A stretch of DNA of 64,000 bases from Amoeboaphelidium protococcarum (Eukaryota; Aphelidiomycota; Aphelidea): the NCBI GenBank assembly GCA_023515745.1, contig JALECJ010000254.1:682001-746000 (forward strand), given 5' to 3'. Position numbers and translations under genes: made by a program. Shown piece by piece: positions 24,800 to 35,951 of this stretch; the first letter of the stretch is position 1, and every line of letters begins with the position of its first letter. The notes below the pieces were generated by a model. The model saw only the letters and a list, made by a program, of their open reading frames with translations. It was not told the DNA's origin and made no database searches.

Positions 24800-25521
24800 T
24801 CACACCTGCACAGCTTTTAAGGATCCATGCAGTTGGCCTTCTTTTTCGCGGACACTTTAGGTAGATGCGATTGAACGATAACTCTGAGCTGGTCCATTAG
24901 AGCGCATAGCCAAGTACATGACATACAGCCCAATGTAATAGATGAGCAATACAAACCCAAATAGCTTCCACTACTCCTCATACTGCAGAAAATCCACCGA
25001 CGATTTGCGAATCAATGCCAATATCCCCAGCCCAATCACCAGGAACGCAGTCAATGGTAAAACGTGTCCAGTCAACTTGTGAAACAGTTTGATCAAACCG
25101 CCACCGGTGGCGCGAGGATTGTCACTTGAAACAGAAACATCCGCTTGATCACTCTACTTTTTCAATAGAGAAAATATTCCAGTTGGAACTTGAACAAATA
25201 CAGTGAAAAAGAACAGCAAAAATCCTGCAATTTAATGCAAGCCGCCCAAGTGGAAATCCAGCAATGTTCCAACGGCAGCAAAGACAAACGCTATCACCAT
25301 CAGAATCGCAGCACCAAGTGCGATGAATCCATGAACCAGATAAGCTCTAAGTAATGCAAATACAATTGCCAGTGGAACCACTATCAACCAGGATATTGCC
25401 ATTAAAATGCCTACACATGATACACTGATTACATATGTTCAATGAAACGCAAATTTATCAATTTACCGTGAATGATAAAGAACAGTTTTGATAAAGATTC
25501 GACTTCAATGACGTCCTCCAT
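24800..25521 (-). CDS. cytochrome b561-domain membrane protein
   Basis: Spliced length is 221 residues. The intron at 25411-25466 (56 nt, GTAAAT...TGTAG) joins IIH-G to ILMAISWL. Six hydrophobic helices follow. Histidines lie at HGILMAISW, YLVHGFIALG, LDFHLGGLHQIAG and FHKLTGHVLPLT, the four haem-ligand regions of b561/ferric reductase-like electron carriers. Such proteins move electrons across endosomal or plasma membranes, often from ascorbate to ferric iron. It is short, with no DOMON or other extra domain. The basic cytosolic tail ends on TGA. Confidence 0.78.
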
Positions 25522-25748
25522 ATTGAATAGATACTTTATAAGTTTTGGGAATGAGTAGTTATAGAATTTCAATGTTTAGATTGAGAGATAAGAGGGAACT
25601 AGTAAGCCAGAGTTAACATTATGACGATGTCTCCCTGGATGAGTCAGAGTTATGAGGATTCACGCGCAACGTGTGGTTTCAACTTGAGATATCGATACAG
25701 TGACTGAAATTACTATTTAAATCAACTTCAAGCAAAGTAACAAGACAA

Positions 25749-26501
25749 TCAAAGTTTTTATTTCAAGTTCACTTTAGAAGGATTAAAGCCATGGTATGGA
25801 AGGTTCAAGTATTGTGCCAGAGATTCAATTCTGTCACTTCCGAAAAATACCTCAACGCGATTCTTGTCAGCTGGGCTAATAACGACAAAATAAGGCGAGC
25901 CGAACATGCCATAAGATTGCACAGCCTCAGTCGTTTCTTGATTGAGCTTGTCTTTATATTCTTAAGTGCGCGATAGCTCCATGTAGTTATTTAGACGGTC
26001 GCTTGGTATGATGTCCTTCAACAATTTAGAAAAATCTCCACCAATGTCAATATCCTCAGCCCAATAACTAGTAAATAATTTGTTTGCTGCCTTAAGGTAA
26101 ACTGCCACTCTCCTTCTCCTTCAAAACTGTAAGTAAACGCATAGCGCCCAACGTATTAGTTGGAAATACAGAAGGCATCACTTTGATGGGAACGTCATTC
26201 ATTCGGCCCAGTCTCTTGAGATCTTTAAACATGTACTGTCCTTTCAAAGGCACAGTTGCGGGAGGTCTATTTTCAGCAAGCTACAAATTGTCATCAATAT
26301 GTATAAAGTACACGATACTTTGACATTAAAATCTACCTTCATCACCCCGGCAAGATAAACAGGGACAAACTCAAATTGTACTTGGCGATTGGTCCAAATC
26401 TATAGTGAATGGTACCTGGCAATTACAGTAAACGCAATATAAGTATAAGGAGATAGTACATCAAAGTACATCTTAACCAGAGGTACACCGTTTTACTTCA
26501 T
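25749..26501 (-). CDS. kappa-class glutathione S-transferase-like (DsbA fold), frame broken
   Basis: Exon 1 begins VKMYFDVLSPYTYIAFTVIA, matching the thioredoxin-like start of GSTK1. An intron at 26281-26336 (56 nt, GTAGAT...TGTAG) is followed by PPATVPLKGQYMFKDLKRLG and TLGAMRLLTVL. The C-terminal part reads AANKLFTSYWAEDIDIGG and YGMFGSPYFVVISP, then VEVFFGSDRIESL, all typical of the family, and ends on TGA. The two halves are in different frames. One base too many lies around 26101-26115, between KEKES and VYLKAANK, with no room for an intron. Either the assembly has an indel, the gene is newly broken, or the ribosome shifts +1. Known family role is glutathione conjugation or disulphide chemistry, often mitochondrial or peroxisomal. 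Confidence 0.78.
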
Positions 26502-26702
26502 AATGGCAATCCTTGACTTTGTATGCAGGATGTTTGGAACTCAAATGTATAAATGAGACTTATCGCACACGAAAGCTGGGCTGAAACAACCGTCTCGCGT
26601 CTCTCTCTTTTCCGTTTCAAATTTTAGTCTCAAAAGCTTTCCCATCCAACTCCTTTTTACCATTAACGTTGTTTTGTATACAGTAGGATCAGACTAAGAC
26701 GA

Positions 26703-29081
26703 ATGGAGGAGACAAGATTGAATGATGAGATGATGGCTCTTGAAGCCGCTAATGTACATGCTATTATTCAAGTTGAAGAGTAGAGCTAGGAGATGTTTAA
26801 CAAGTTAAAAGACTCGTTGGAAAAGGTGTCATTGTTGGAGACTATGCTTCTGGGATTCCACACCGAGTTATAGACTATGGGCAAAGGCATAAGGATGATT
26901 GAGTAGTAGAATAGAGGACTCTAGTCATAGAATGCTAATCAGCGATCCCTGTTGAAGTAGTTGAAGTCAATCCATGAGTCTATTGAAGTGTCGGATGATG
27001 TTATTCGGTGTATACAACACGATTCTCTGGAGACTTATGTTGGTATTACAAATTTGGAGCATGCAACGTCAGTGCTATAGTAAAAGCTTCATATGAAGTT
27101 GGATCCTGTGGCAGCATCGTTACGTGCTGTGAATGAAAGAATCGCTTATTATAGTCAACTAGCTGCTCAGTTCAGTGGTAGATTGTGTGATTATATGAAG
27201 GATCAAGTTGCTTATAATGTTGATCTTTTGGTACCCGGAGATGGCGATACCATCAGTGGCAGTAATAAATCGAGTAGAAAAAAATCTTAATTGTCTCCGA
27301 GCATACCATATCATGAATCATTTATAAAGTTCCTATTCTAATACCGAAAGTTGCTGTACTGGTTGAAGGATGTTGATCCGAGACAGCACAATGATTTGCT
27401 ACTGGCGTATGTGTCCATAGTCAATCGCCTGTATCGAAAGGATGTTCGTGAATATATTGATACTTTGAAAGTTTATACCAAACGCGATTTGGATGAGTAA
27501 GCTGGTATGCTGTTCACTCATGGCAAAGGCGGTAGTTCTGTTTAGGTGTTTAGTCAGTAAACGTCGCCGTAGAAGAGTAAAGGCATCAGTGGTATTCTGA
27601 GACATAAGAAGAATGCATCTACAGACTCTAATTATGCACTGTACAATAGTAGTTAGCAGATCTCTCCTGGTGATAATAATAAAAATCCCAGTCCAGAGTC
27701 AAAGAAAGGCCTGAAGAAGATTACCGAGCTTACATCTACAGCATCTGTCACTAGTTTAGCCTTTGGGCACCATCATAATCACAGTGGGAGTGGACACATT
27801 AAAGAACCGTCCAGCGACACCACCAGCCTGGTAAATTCAGTTGTAATTCGTGAAGAAGACAAAATTAAGCCTGATGTTAGTTTTCGCAAATGCCTCGAGT
27901 CTCTTTGTCTCGCTGTAGTTCGTGAGTAAAATGTTATAATTGAGCTATTCTCTCTAGCCGGATGTAAATCTATAGATCTGGGTTAGAAAGAAATAATAGA
28001 TGAGCTGACCATACGCAAAGAGGCTGTGAAAGAGTTGAAGATGGTAAAGAAAACTGGTGAGTTAACTGGACAGATTTTCTCCGAGACAGCGGCAGATGTG
28101 CTCAACTTGGTTGATTATGTTCTCAAGACTGATATTGCTCCATTGCCAGCTATTCTCTGTATAATCGATTTCTACAGAAAGGAGTGGAAGTAGACATTCT
28201 GCCCATTTGTGAATGATCAGCTCCTCCTATAACTCAGTGAAAGGCTGTCATCTGTGTTTGAACTATTCATTCAGGAGTAAATCAAGGCTATTGAAGACAC
28301 TAAAATATCGGTAAAGAAGAGATTCGGACTAGTTCCATTCATAGAAACTTATCCACAGTTTGTGCGTCGTATAGAAGCGTATATGCTTCCCGAGTATAAT
28401 GATTGTGATTCTAGAAAGTTACTCGAAGCTGCGTATGACAAGATTGCCAAAGTTATGTTCGATCTATTGCACCAGGTTGGCCGGGATGCCAATGATGAGT
28501 CGACTAATGAACTATCAGAGGGCGTCAATCCAGCTGTAGCTGCCGATGATGATAACAAAGAGGTGCTCAACTACCTGATCATGATGATTGAGAATATGCA
28601 CCATCTGTATAATGAGAGTAGAGGTATAAAATTGCCATGTCTGGATGTGCATGTCAAGTACTGTAAGTAGCAGTATGATGGTCATTTGAACACGTATACC
28701 AAGACTGTCATTAGGAGACCATTGCATAAGCTGCTTGAATTCTATGAAGGTGTTCAAGATTTACTGAAAACTAAATCGCCTGAGGAGGTGGGCTACCACT
28801 TTGGCTATAACAGAACGGCACTGAAAAAGATTCTGGCTTAGTATAGCGGCAAGGATTTCAAGAAGGGCCTTGATTCTCTATTTAAGCGCGTGGAGAAGCA
28901 TTTTCAAGATAACTCTGGTCTTTTGCAAGTCGTGTGGCGAAATGTTCAAGAGCAGTACCTGCGTTTGCATTCAGATTTTGAAGCCATGATCCTCAAGTGT
29001 TTCCCTGGATCTGATCTGCATCTACAAGTGACTGTCAATGATTTGTGTGAATACTTTTCAGACATTGCCAAAAATCGTTGA
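26703..29081 (+). CDS. SEC3: exocyst complex subunit Sec3 (EXOC1)
   Basis: 792 residues in one frame with many UAR codons, ending on TGA. The N-terminus is a coiled coil (RLNDEMMALEAANVHAII). The helical-bundle C-terminus carries Sec3 signatures: FIETYPQFVRRIEAYM, YHFGYNRTALKKILAQY, LLQVVWRNVQEQYLRLHSDF and LNYLIMMIENMHHL. Sec3 marks exocytic sites and tethers vesicles. The N-terminal PH-like PIP2-binding domain of fungal Sec3 is not visible: the gene starts directly in the coiled coil, and 26560-26702 reads as leader. Either the domain is lost or it sits on an upstream exon I cannot find. Confidence 0.85.
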
Positions 29082-29152
29082 TACGCTTTAATGAAAAGAC
29101 ATTTATGAATTAATAAATACGACGAGTGATTATATATTAATACCAGAATAGT

Positions 29153-30175
29153 TCAATCTTGTTCACTTTGAGCATATCCTTGTCTTTAATTAGCATCTTG
29201 TGACGATATCCCGAGTTGTGACTGATTTGAATGTCCTTGAACATCAGTCTATTCATCACTGACAACATCTTCCCTATTATCACTTGATCTTTGATCATAC
29301 TGACTATTCTAACCTTGTTATTACTCTGATAAATTTACTTGTTATTATTACTGAGAACTATCGTGGACAATGTCTGCAGCAGGTGGCTGGTCAATAACAC
29401 CGATATTAGCGTTATTGTTATTGGTCAAAAGAGCATTCTCAAACCCAGGTAAAAGGCTACCTAAAAATGCAGCAGAAGTACCCAGCCATGGATGACGTTG
29501 ACCAATCTAATTGACTCTATCAGCCAAATTATTCGGCTGCTGTTACTACTATTGTGGTTACTACTATTGCTACTACTACTATTGGGCCTATGCTTGATTT
29601 TATCCGAATCCATTCTATCGCAACTGTTACGCATCCGGAGCATTACGCTACTATTGTTACTGGACCGCGGGCATTGCATTATTACCACCATTAGCGGGAC
29701 CAGATATTAAGTTTTAAAGATACGTGATAAAGCCAACAGTATAGAGAAATCCGATAACAGACGCCACCCATATTCCAACATTACGCCATCCCGAAGTACT
29801 TCCGCTGGTAAATAAGAAGCCAACAAACCAGAACTTGAGGAAATTGTAAATCAACTCGCCCATAAAAGCAAGGTTAATGCCAAAATTCAACTCAATCACT
29901 CGAACTCTTGGATTCTATTGACCAGCGACTACTGGCAGTTATTATCCAATAGGCTACTACATCTAATTTCTATTCTAAAGCAAAGCATCTCCATTATTAA
30001 ACTACTGCAGGATGGAGTTTATTCTATTCAATCTCTGGATCATCTCATCCGACTGCTCACCACGATTCTCATCCTCATTCAGACATACTGCGTAGGACTA
30101 TCCATTTATTGTCACCACTGACCCAACAGGTGGAAGCTCCTTAACATCCAAAGGAATAGAATTGAATTCTTTCAT
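29153..30175 (-). CDS. Gln/Asn-rich two-pass membrane protein
   Basis: 340 residues; TGA is in frame before the ATG. Residues about 1-45 are charged and could be a small folded domain. Near residues 105-160 are two hydrophobic helices (AFMGELIYNFLKFWFVGFLF and VGIWVASVIGFLYTVGFITY). The rest is disordered: Gln runs written almost wholly as TAG/TAA (29550-29615), then Asn/Gln/Asp-rich sequence. The layout (short N-terminal domain, two adjacent helices, Gln-rich tail) is reminiscent of HERP-type ER proteins, but I cannot confirm that. Confidence 0.65.
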
Positions 30176-30426
30176 TGTTCAATATACCCACTATTCCTAG
30201 TAATGATAAATGCAAAGGTAAAAAAGGTTAAACTCAAAACTTAAAAGCTCCAAGTTGACGTCTTTCAAGAGAACGAGAAAAGTTTAGAAAGCGCCCGATT
30301 GGGACGTGGGAGCTGTCTGTTTGACTAAAGCACCTTGAAAAAAGTCTCCTTTAAGATTGATTACATTCAAGAAATTGCAGAGTTAAAATTGCATAAAATT
30401 ATATTTTCACTTACTATCATCATCAA

Positions 30427-30855
30427 TCATTCCCTGGGCGTCTTGTTTGTATGAGACATGCCAAGAAGCCTAGAGCTTCCTTCGGCATTTGAGATACATT
30501 GCCCGAGTTGGTAATTGCCCTGAACAACAGGGAAGGATTACTCTTGATCAATGGCAGATTCACTCTTACAGTTGCCGCCATTAAAAGTCTTCACTTCATA
30601 GCGAGGTGGGTACTCCTTAGTCGCAGCTTGTGAAACCTTCACCGAGACATCATCAATATATGAACAACCGTCAAGAGTGGCAATGACAACCATATTTGGG
30701 CCCAGAGCATCGCCAGAGCAATCAGAAGAGGCGAAGCGCTGAAACACGACTTGCCACACTTCAGAGTTGGTGGTGCTATCAAGATTGTTCGCGTTTGGTA
30801 AACCATAGGCGGACGCGATCAAAGCAGCAAAAGCAGTAGTTAATTAGTATTTCAT
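30427..30855 (-). CDS. small secreted protein, family member 1
   Basis: 142 residues with a signal peptide (MKYQLTTAFAALIASAYG). The mature part shares with two neighbours the blocks FQRFASSDCSG, YEVKTFNGGNCKSES and FPVVQGNYQLGQC. Cysteines in these blocks are conserved. No function is recognised. First of three tandem paralogues on the same strand, about 640 bp from the next. Confidence 0.8.
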
Positions 30856-30949
30856 ATTGTCAGAGTAGTAAGGATTCTAGATAGATTTATTATTGAAATT
30901 TATTAGGTGTTGTGGATAAGAAGAAGAAAGATCTTGGCTATGTTTTGTG

Positions 30950-30957
30950 CTTTTATA
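30950..30957 (-). promoter_or_regulatory. TATA box of secreted family member 1
   Basis: TATAAAAG on the minus strand within gcctataaaagca, about 95 bp upstream of the ATG. The surrounding 100 bp closely resembles the upstream region of family member 3. Confidence 0.6.
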
Positions 30958-30977
30958 GGCGTATATTATTTCAACCA

Positions 30978-31497
30978 ATCAGCTTTTACTGCAACAATGC
31001 AACCTGCCGCTCTTGATCATGAGCCAATACGAGGCAATAGTATGCTACAGTAAAGGTCACTTGTTTTAATCGTGCTCATTTGATTGACACGCGTGGCGTC
31101 ACGCGGTAACAGCACAAATTGTCGTTATGGATGTAACGTTGAGGGCTTTCTGATCAAGCAATTGTGAAGACGCGCAATTAGAATGGCCGATGAAGTGTAG
31201 TAAATATTCCTTAATATGTTGAGGATTCAATTAACATGATTATGCATAGGCCCATCTATTTGCTTGAATAGTGAATATATCTATAAATTACTACCAAAAT
31301 ATTGTATAAACTTGATACGCAGCCTGCATGCTCAATTTCACCTTCATCTCGCTTCGATTGCCACTTATGTATTGCTCATTTGTATGTATGGGGATATAAC
31401 AAGAAAGAAGTAAATATCATCTAAATGAATTAATTACAAAACATTTATGTATATCTAACGTCACTTCACTTTACTGATTAATCGATCATCCCAAAGT
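30978..31497. other. intergenic region in secreted-protein array
   Basis: AT-rich spacer with no supported gene. Confidence 0.3.
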
Positions 31498-31899
31498 TCA
31501 TGCAAGTTTAGTGCCGAACAACAACGTGCTCCCTGTGTCTGCACTCACGCATTGTCCAACCGTATAATTGCCCTGCACAACAGGGGAAATTTGAGAGCTT
31601 TCGACAGCAGATTCACTCTTACAGTCAGCGCCATTATACGTCTTCACCTCATAGGTAGTTGCGTCGCTAATCTCAAATTGACGTGTCTGCAAAGACACGA
31701 CACTCTAATCAGCAGCCTGAAGAGTACACTTGTTAGCAGAGGCAACGACAAGTTTTAAAATGTCCGTAGGCCCAGAGCAATCGGTAGTGTCGAAGCTTTA
31801 AAACAAGAGGACCGTGGTGTCAGTTTTTACAGGCTTATGTGGGTGACCATAAACGGGCGCGATTAAAGCAGCAAACGCAGTCGCCAGTAAGTATTTCAT
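31498..31899 (-). CDS. small secreted protein, family member 2
   Basis: 133 residues. Signal peptide MKYLLATAFAALIAPVYG is nearly identical to member 1. Shared blocks are FQSFDTTDCSG, YEVKTYNGADCKSES and SPVVQGNYTVGQC. It is more divergent than members 1 and 3 and lacks their obvious shared upstream block. Ends on TGA. Confidence 0.8.
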
Positions 31900-32505
31900 A
31901 TTGTTAAGGTATTCTGTAGAAAATATACTTCTTGATGAGTATGATGATAAGAAGAAGAGAAGCGTCATACGTTCCCTAAGCTATTCTCGCCGTGAGTGAA
32001 CCTTCTGGCCATTTGAAAGTCCCTGAACGTGAGTGTATTATTGATGAATGATGTAGTTCAATGGCATATTGTTGATAAGCATTATCTATTCTCTTTCAGG
32101 TAAATTGAATATAGAAAAGACGTTGAACCACGCTCATCCTCTAGTCAACACATGAGAACAATCCGATCAACGAAATTCTGCATTGTTGTCCTACTCATTT
32201 CTAGATTCCCAGTCAATTATTTCAACTTCAATGTCACATCTTTGATCACTTGGCTACACAGAAACTAATGAGGTGTTATGATATTCAAGATCATAGCCAG
32301 ATGTTCGCTGCCGTACTCATTTTAGAAAGCTGTTAGGCGTAATAGTTAGGCAGGGAAGTCTGTAAAGCTAGCGTACTTCATAGAAAAAAACTGAACACGC
32401 GGCCAATCTTGTGTGAAAAGCGCCACATGGACGGACACGGTAGATAAAAACGAAACTTTTATTTATTTATTATTCCAATTCGACCTGAATTTCATCCTTG
32501 TTCAA

Positions 32506-32925
32506 TCATTCCTTAGGGATCACGTGTTGGTTCACGGCAATCAGCTTGGAGCTTCCCTAGGCCGTTGCAATACATTGGTCAACCTGATAATTGCCTTGCA
32601 CAACAGGGAACCCAGATTGTTCATCAAGGGCATACTCAGCCTTACATCCAACACGGTTAAAGGTCTTGACACTGAATTACGTGATGGTGTCCACAGAGTT
32701 TGAGACCACCAGAGAGACATCACCTAGGGAAGTGCACTGGTTGACAACGGCAACGACAGCTTTGTAAGGGCCTTGGGCTTCACCGGAGCAATCAGATGAG
32801 CTGAAGCGCTGAAACACGGCGTACTGATTACCAAAGGTAGAAGTGCTCTCAGGATGGTATTCGCTAGGCATACCATAGACGGACGCGATCAAGGCAGCAA
32901 AAGCAGTAGTCAGTTAGTATTTCAT
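32506..32925 (-). CDS. small secreted protein, family member 3
   Basis: 139 residues. Signal peptide MKYQLTTAFAALIASVYG, then FQRFSSSDCSGEAQGP, FSVKTFNRVGCKAEY and FPVVQGNYQVDQC. Closest to member 1, including the promoter. Internal TAG codons replace Gln/Leu-type positions, as at codon 4 (TAG, versus TTA in member 2). Confidence 0.8.
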
Positions 32926-33020
32926 TTTGTCAGATTAATTAGGATTCTAGATAGTCTTATTATTTGAATTTTATTAGATGTTGTTGCGATAAAAAGAAGA
33001 AGGATCAGGATACATTTGTG

Positions 33021-33028
33021 CTTTTATA
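33021..33028 (-). promoter_or_regulatory. TATA box of secreted family member 3
   Basis: TATAAAAG in gcctataaaagcac, about 95 bp upstream of the ATG, the same position and context as in member 1. Confidence 0.6.
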
Positions 33029-33311
33029 GGCGTAAATGCTGCAGCCAATAAGCTTTTTCTGCAACCATGCAGTGATCACGGGCAATTGTGAGCCAATGGC
33101 ATCAACGGCTTCGTATTCAAATGTTACCACGTTCCTTGTGCATGATTTATTTAACTGCACGCGGTTGCACGATACATTGTGCGTAACAAAATGTAACTTC
33201 AATAACGTATAAACTCGTGTACTGTAAGACCTTATCACTGACTTGCCGGAGTAAAGAAACTAAATATTTCTACTAATACATCTAAGTTTCTGTATCAACA
33301 TGCAGGTGAAT

Positions 33312-33339
33312 ACACACACACACACAAACACACACACAC
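33312..33339. repeat. (AC)n microsatellite
   Basis: About 14 AC units with one interruption, between the secreted array and the methyltransferase gene. Confidence 0.9.
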
Positions 33340-33397
33340 GGAAACAGTACTTTGTATTAGACAACTCTTTACATTTAATCCTAATCTGAACTCATGG

Positions 33398-34186
33398 TCA
33401 ATCTTTCAATTATAATACCATCATACGGACGGGAAATAAATTGTCTGGAAATCCAGTCTATTTCACGGCGAACAGAATTTTGCATCCAGCTTTACTGATT
33501 AAGCTACACCACAGCCTCTCGGACCGTGTGACACTTGAATCCTCAGCATCGTACGCATAATGACTACTATCGAATGCTGTGTGATCACAGCGCTTCACAT
33601 CGTTAAAGTCTGTAATATCAAAATGCTGTTCATCAGATGTAGTAATTGATCGTAGAAAATTCTCTTTAACTACAACTACGCCATTCTGCGCTTTGACCGC
33701 TTTGCAAGCATCATGTAAGAATTTCACTAGATCATCATCTGTGAGGTGCTGTAACACCCATTGAGCCCACACAAGAGAATATTTATCCAGAGGAAACTGA
33801 AAATCATTCGCAGGCACTTGGAATATGGAGCCCAACTGAGGACATTCGTTCAAATTGGTGGCAAGCTTTTATACAAACGACAATGTTGGCTCCACCACGT
33901 CAACTTTATCGCAAATATTCACCAGTAAAGCCTTAGTTATTCTTCCTATACCAGCACCAATTTCGCACGCAATCAAATTATTTCCATCTGATGTACGTTA
34001 TAGTGCCCCAGGATAACGCGTCTAAATTTCTCGAATCAACGCTTTAGATCCTTCGATATCAGGCTGATGCACTTTGGATAATCCTCCTAACATTCCATCT
34101 ACAGTCGCTTCGGTTTAATCCCAATACTAATAAGCTTTCGTGTACCAACTGGAGTTGCTTTGCAGACTCTGCTAATCTTTTGCCAT
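33398..34186 (-). CDS. NTMT1: alpha-N-terminal protein methyltransferase (NTMT1/Tae1-like)
   Basis: 262 residues. SAM-dependent methyltransferase fold with YWDQTEATVDGMLGG near the N-terminus, motif I as CEIGAGIGRITKALL, then VEPTLSFVQKL, WAQWVLQHLTDDDLVKFL and VVVVKEN. These are the signature blocks of NTMT1, which methylates the exposed N-terminus of proteins such as ribosomal proteins and RCC1. Near the end a TAG follows LFAVK. The family continues past this point with a Pro-Asp segment, and here GFPDNLFPVRMM follows, so the TAG is coding. Ends on TGA. Confidence 0.92.
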
Positions 34187-34353
34187 TTTCTCTTTTGTGC
34201 AGTATTAGCGGAGGAGATAATTTAATCGCTTACTTTTGTAACCATGGTAACCATTTGGACATGGACACTTAGAGATTACTTTTGAGGTGCTTAGCCAAAC
34301 TTAACAAATTACTGCTGGAATTCTTCTACTTGAAATACCACTCTTGGGCCACA

Positions 34354-35888
34354 ATGATGTATCTTAGGACTCTTTTTCTATAGGCTATAGTCACTTCTTT
34401 GGTATCAGGAGGATCGCCTCTAACCAGCAATATCATAGACGGCAAATGCGCCGAAGATTACCAGTTTGATGTTGATTATTTCCCTGATAAGACGCATACT
34501 GAGAAGAGTAATCTGTTTTCAGGTATGATACTCACAATCTACATGTATGCATAAATAATCATTATTCTATGTTTCAATTCAATGTAGTTATTTATGAAAA
34601 AGACCACAAGATTGTCCACAACAAGGTGACAGATGAACAATACATCCTCTATCAATGTGGATCTCCGAAACCAGTGGCTGATTCAAATCAAAAAGTTATC
34701 CAAGTTCCTATTACATCAGTCTCTGTGCTTCAACCGTATATTCTACCGTACTTGGAGCTACTTGGTGAGATTAAGGCCGTCAAGAGTTCTGCGAAAGCTG
34801 ATCTCAGCAGCTCGACCTGTCTCAAGCGTAGAGTGGATGAAGGTAAAATGTTTAAACTGTCATATACACCAGCGTTGATGTACGAGTAGCTCGGTAAACC
34901 GGAGCAATACGTTGATATTCTAATTGATTAGATCAAAGACCCTGATAATAAGCGAGTATCATTCAATGCACTCGAGGATGCTAATCCGGTGGCAAGATTG
35001 GAATGGGTTAAGTTTTTGGCTCTGTTCTTCAACAAAGAGAAGGTGGCTAATTAGATATTCCATCATGTGCAAGGCTAATTTGAATGTTTAAAGAGCCACT
35101 CTAGGCCGTAAACGCCAAAGCCCACCGTTGCTATAATTAATTATCGGGGCGCATACACTTATATAGATCGCGAGGAGAATGTTTGTAATAAGAAGAATTA
35201 GCATTGGTACTTTGAAAGTAATTTGTACCTCAAAGCAGTGATCGAGGCTGCTGGTGGAAAGCTGTACCGCGATGAGAGGAAGTATGAGAGCGTTAGTGAC
35301 TTTTAGGCAGTTTTGATGAAAAGTGGTAAGATTGACGTCGTCATTGATATGCACCAGATTCTCTCTAATGAAGAAGATTTGCTTTTAAATTTTATGAAGA
35401 CGTATGGGTTTCTGGAGGCCAATGGGTATTAATACTCATGGATTGTACCATATGATCAGGTGAAGGAACTTCAGTTTATAAAGAAGAACCGTGTTTTTAG
35501 AGTGGACAAGTTTAGAACTGATGTTGGCACTGATACTTTCCAGGATTAGGCAAACATCCTCCCGCATCTGGTGGTTGAAGATTTTATCTAGCTGTTCCAT
35601 CCTTATCGTTTGAAGTAGAAGAAAATGATGTATCTACGTAATGTGCTCACTAGTGAACAACCTTCTCTGTCATCGCACTGTGAGCACGATTATCAATTGG
35701 CGCAGATTGCTTAAGCGCGCAAAACATGTCAAGTTAAGCTATTCCTCGGTGTGCATGATTTCGAGTCTCTGTACACCGTGGAAGTATTTGCTTTATCAGT
35801 TTTCTATCTATCAGCTGTATATGCTGCGGTGATGCTGTTTCGTCGCTAATAGAAAATTCTGTTGCAAAGGGTAAATGATAAGACGTGA
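34354..35888 (+). CDS. type I membrane protein with periplasmic-binding-protein-like ectodomain
   Basis: Spliced length is 489 residues. The intron at 34523-34587 (65 nt, GTATGA...TGTAG) joins KSNLFS to VIYEKDHK. A signal peptide is followed by KVIQVPITSVSVLQPYILPY, LEWVKFLALFFNKEKVANQI, VAIINYRGAYTYIDRE and YLKAVIEAAGGKLY, the layout of class III solute-binding proteins (BtuF/FhuD-like) used by bacteria with metal- or siderophore-type ABC importers. One transmembrane helix near the C-terminus (FALSVFYLSAVYAAVML) and a short basic tail anchor it. Inferred role: surface capture of a metal complex or cobalamin-like ligand; the ligand is unknown. It converges on the Utp4 gene with 63 bp between stops. 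Confidence 0.68.
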
Positions 35889-35951
35889 TAAGATATTACG
35901 TTATCAGAGAGGTTTATTCATATCATCTGATTTTCACTTTAAAGCTTTCTA

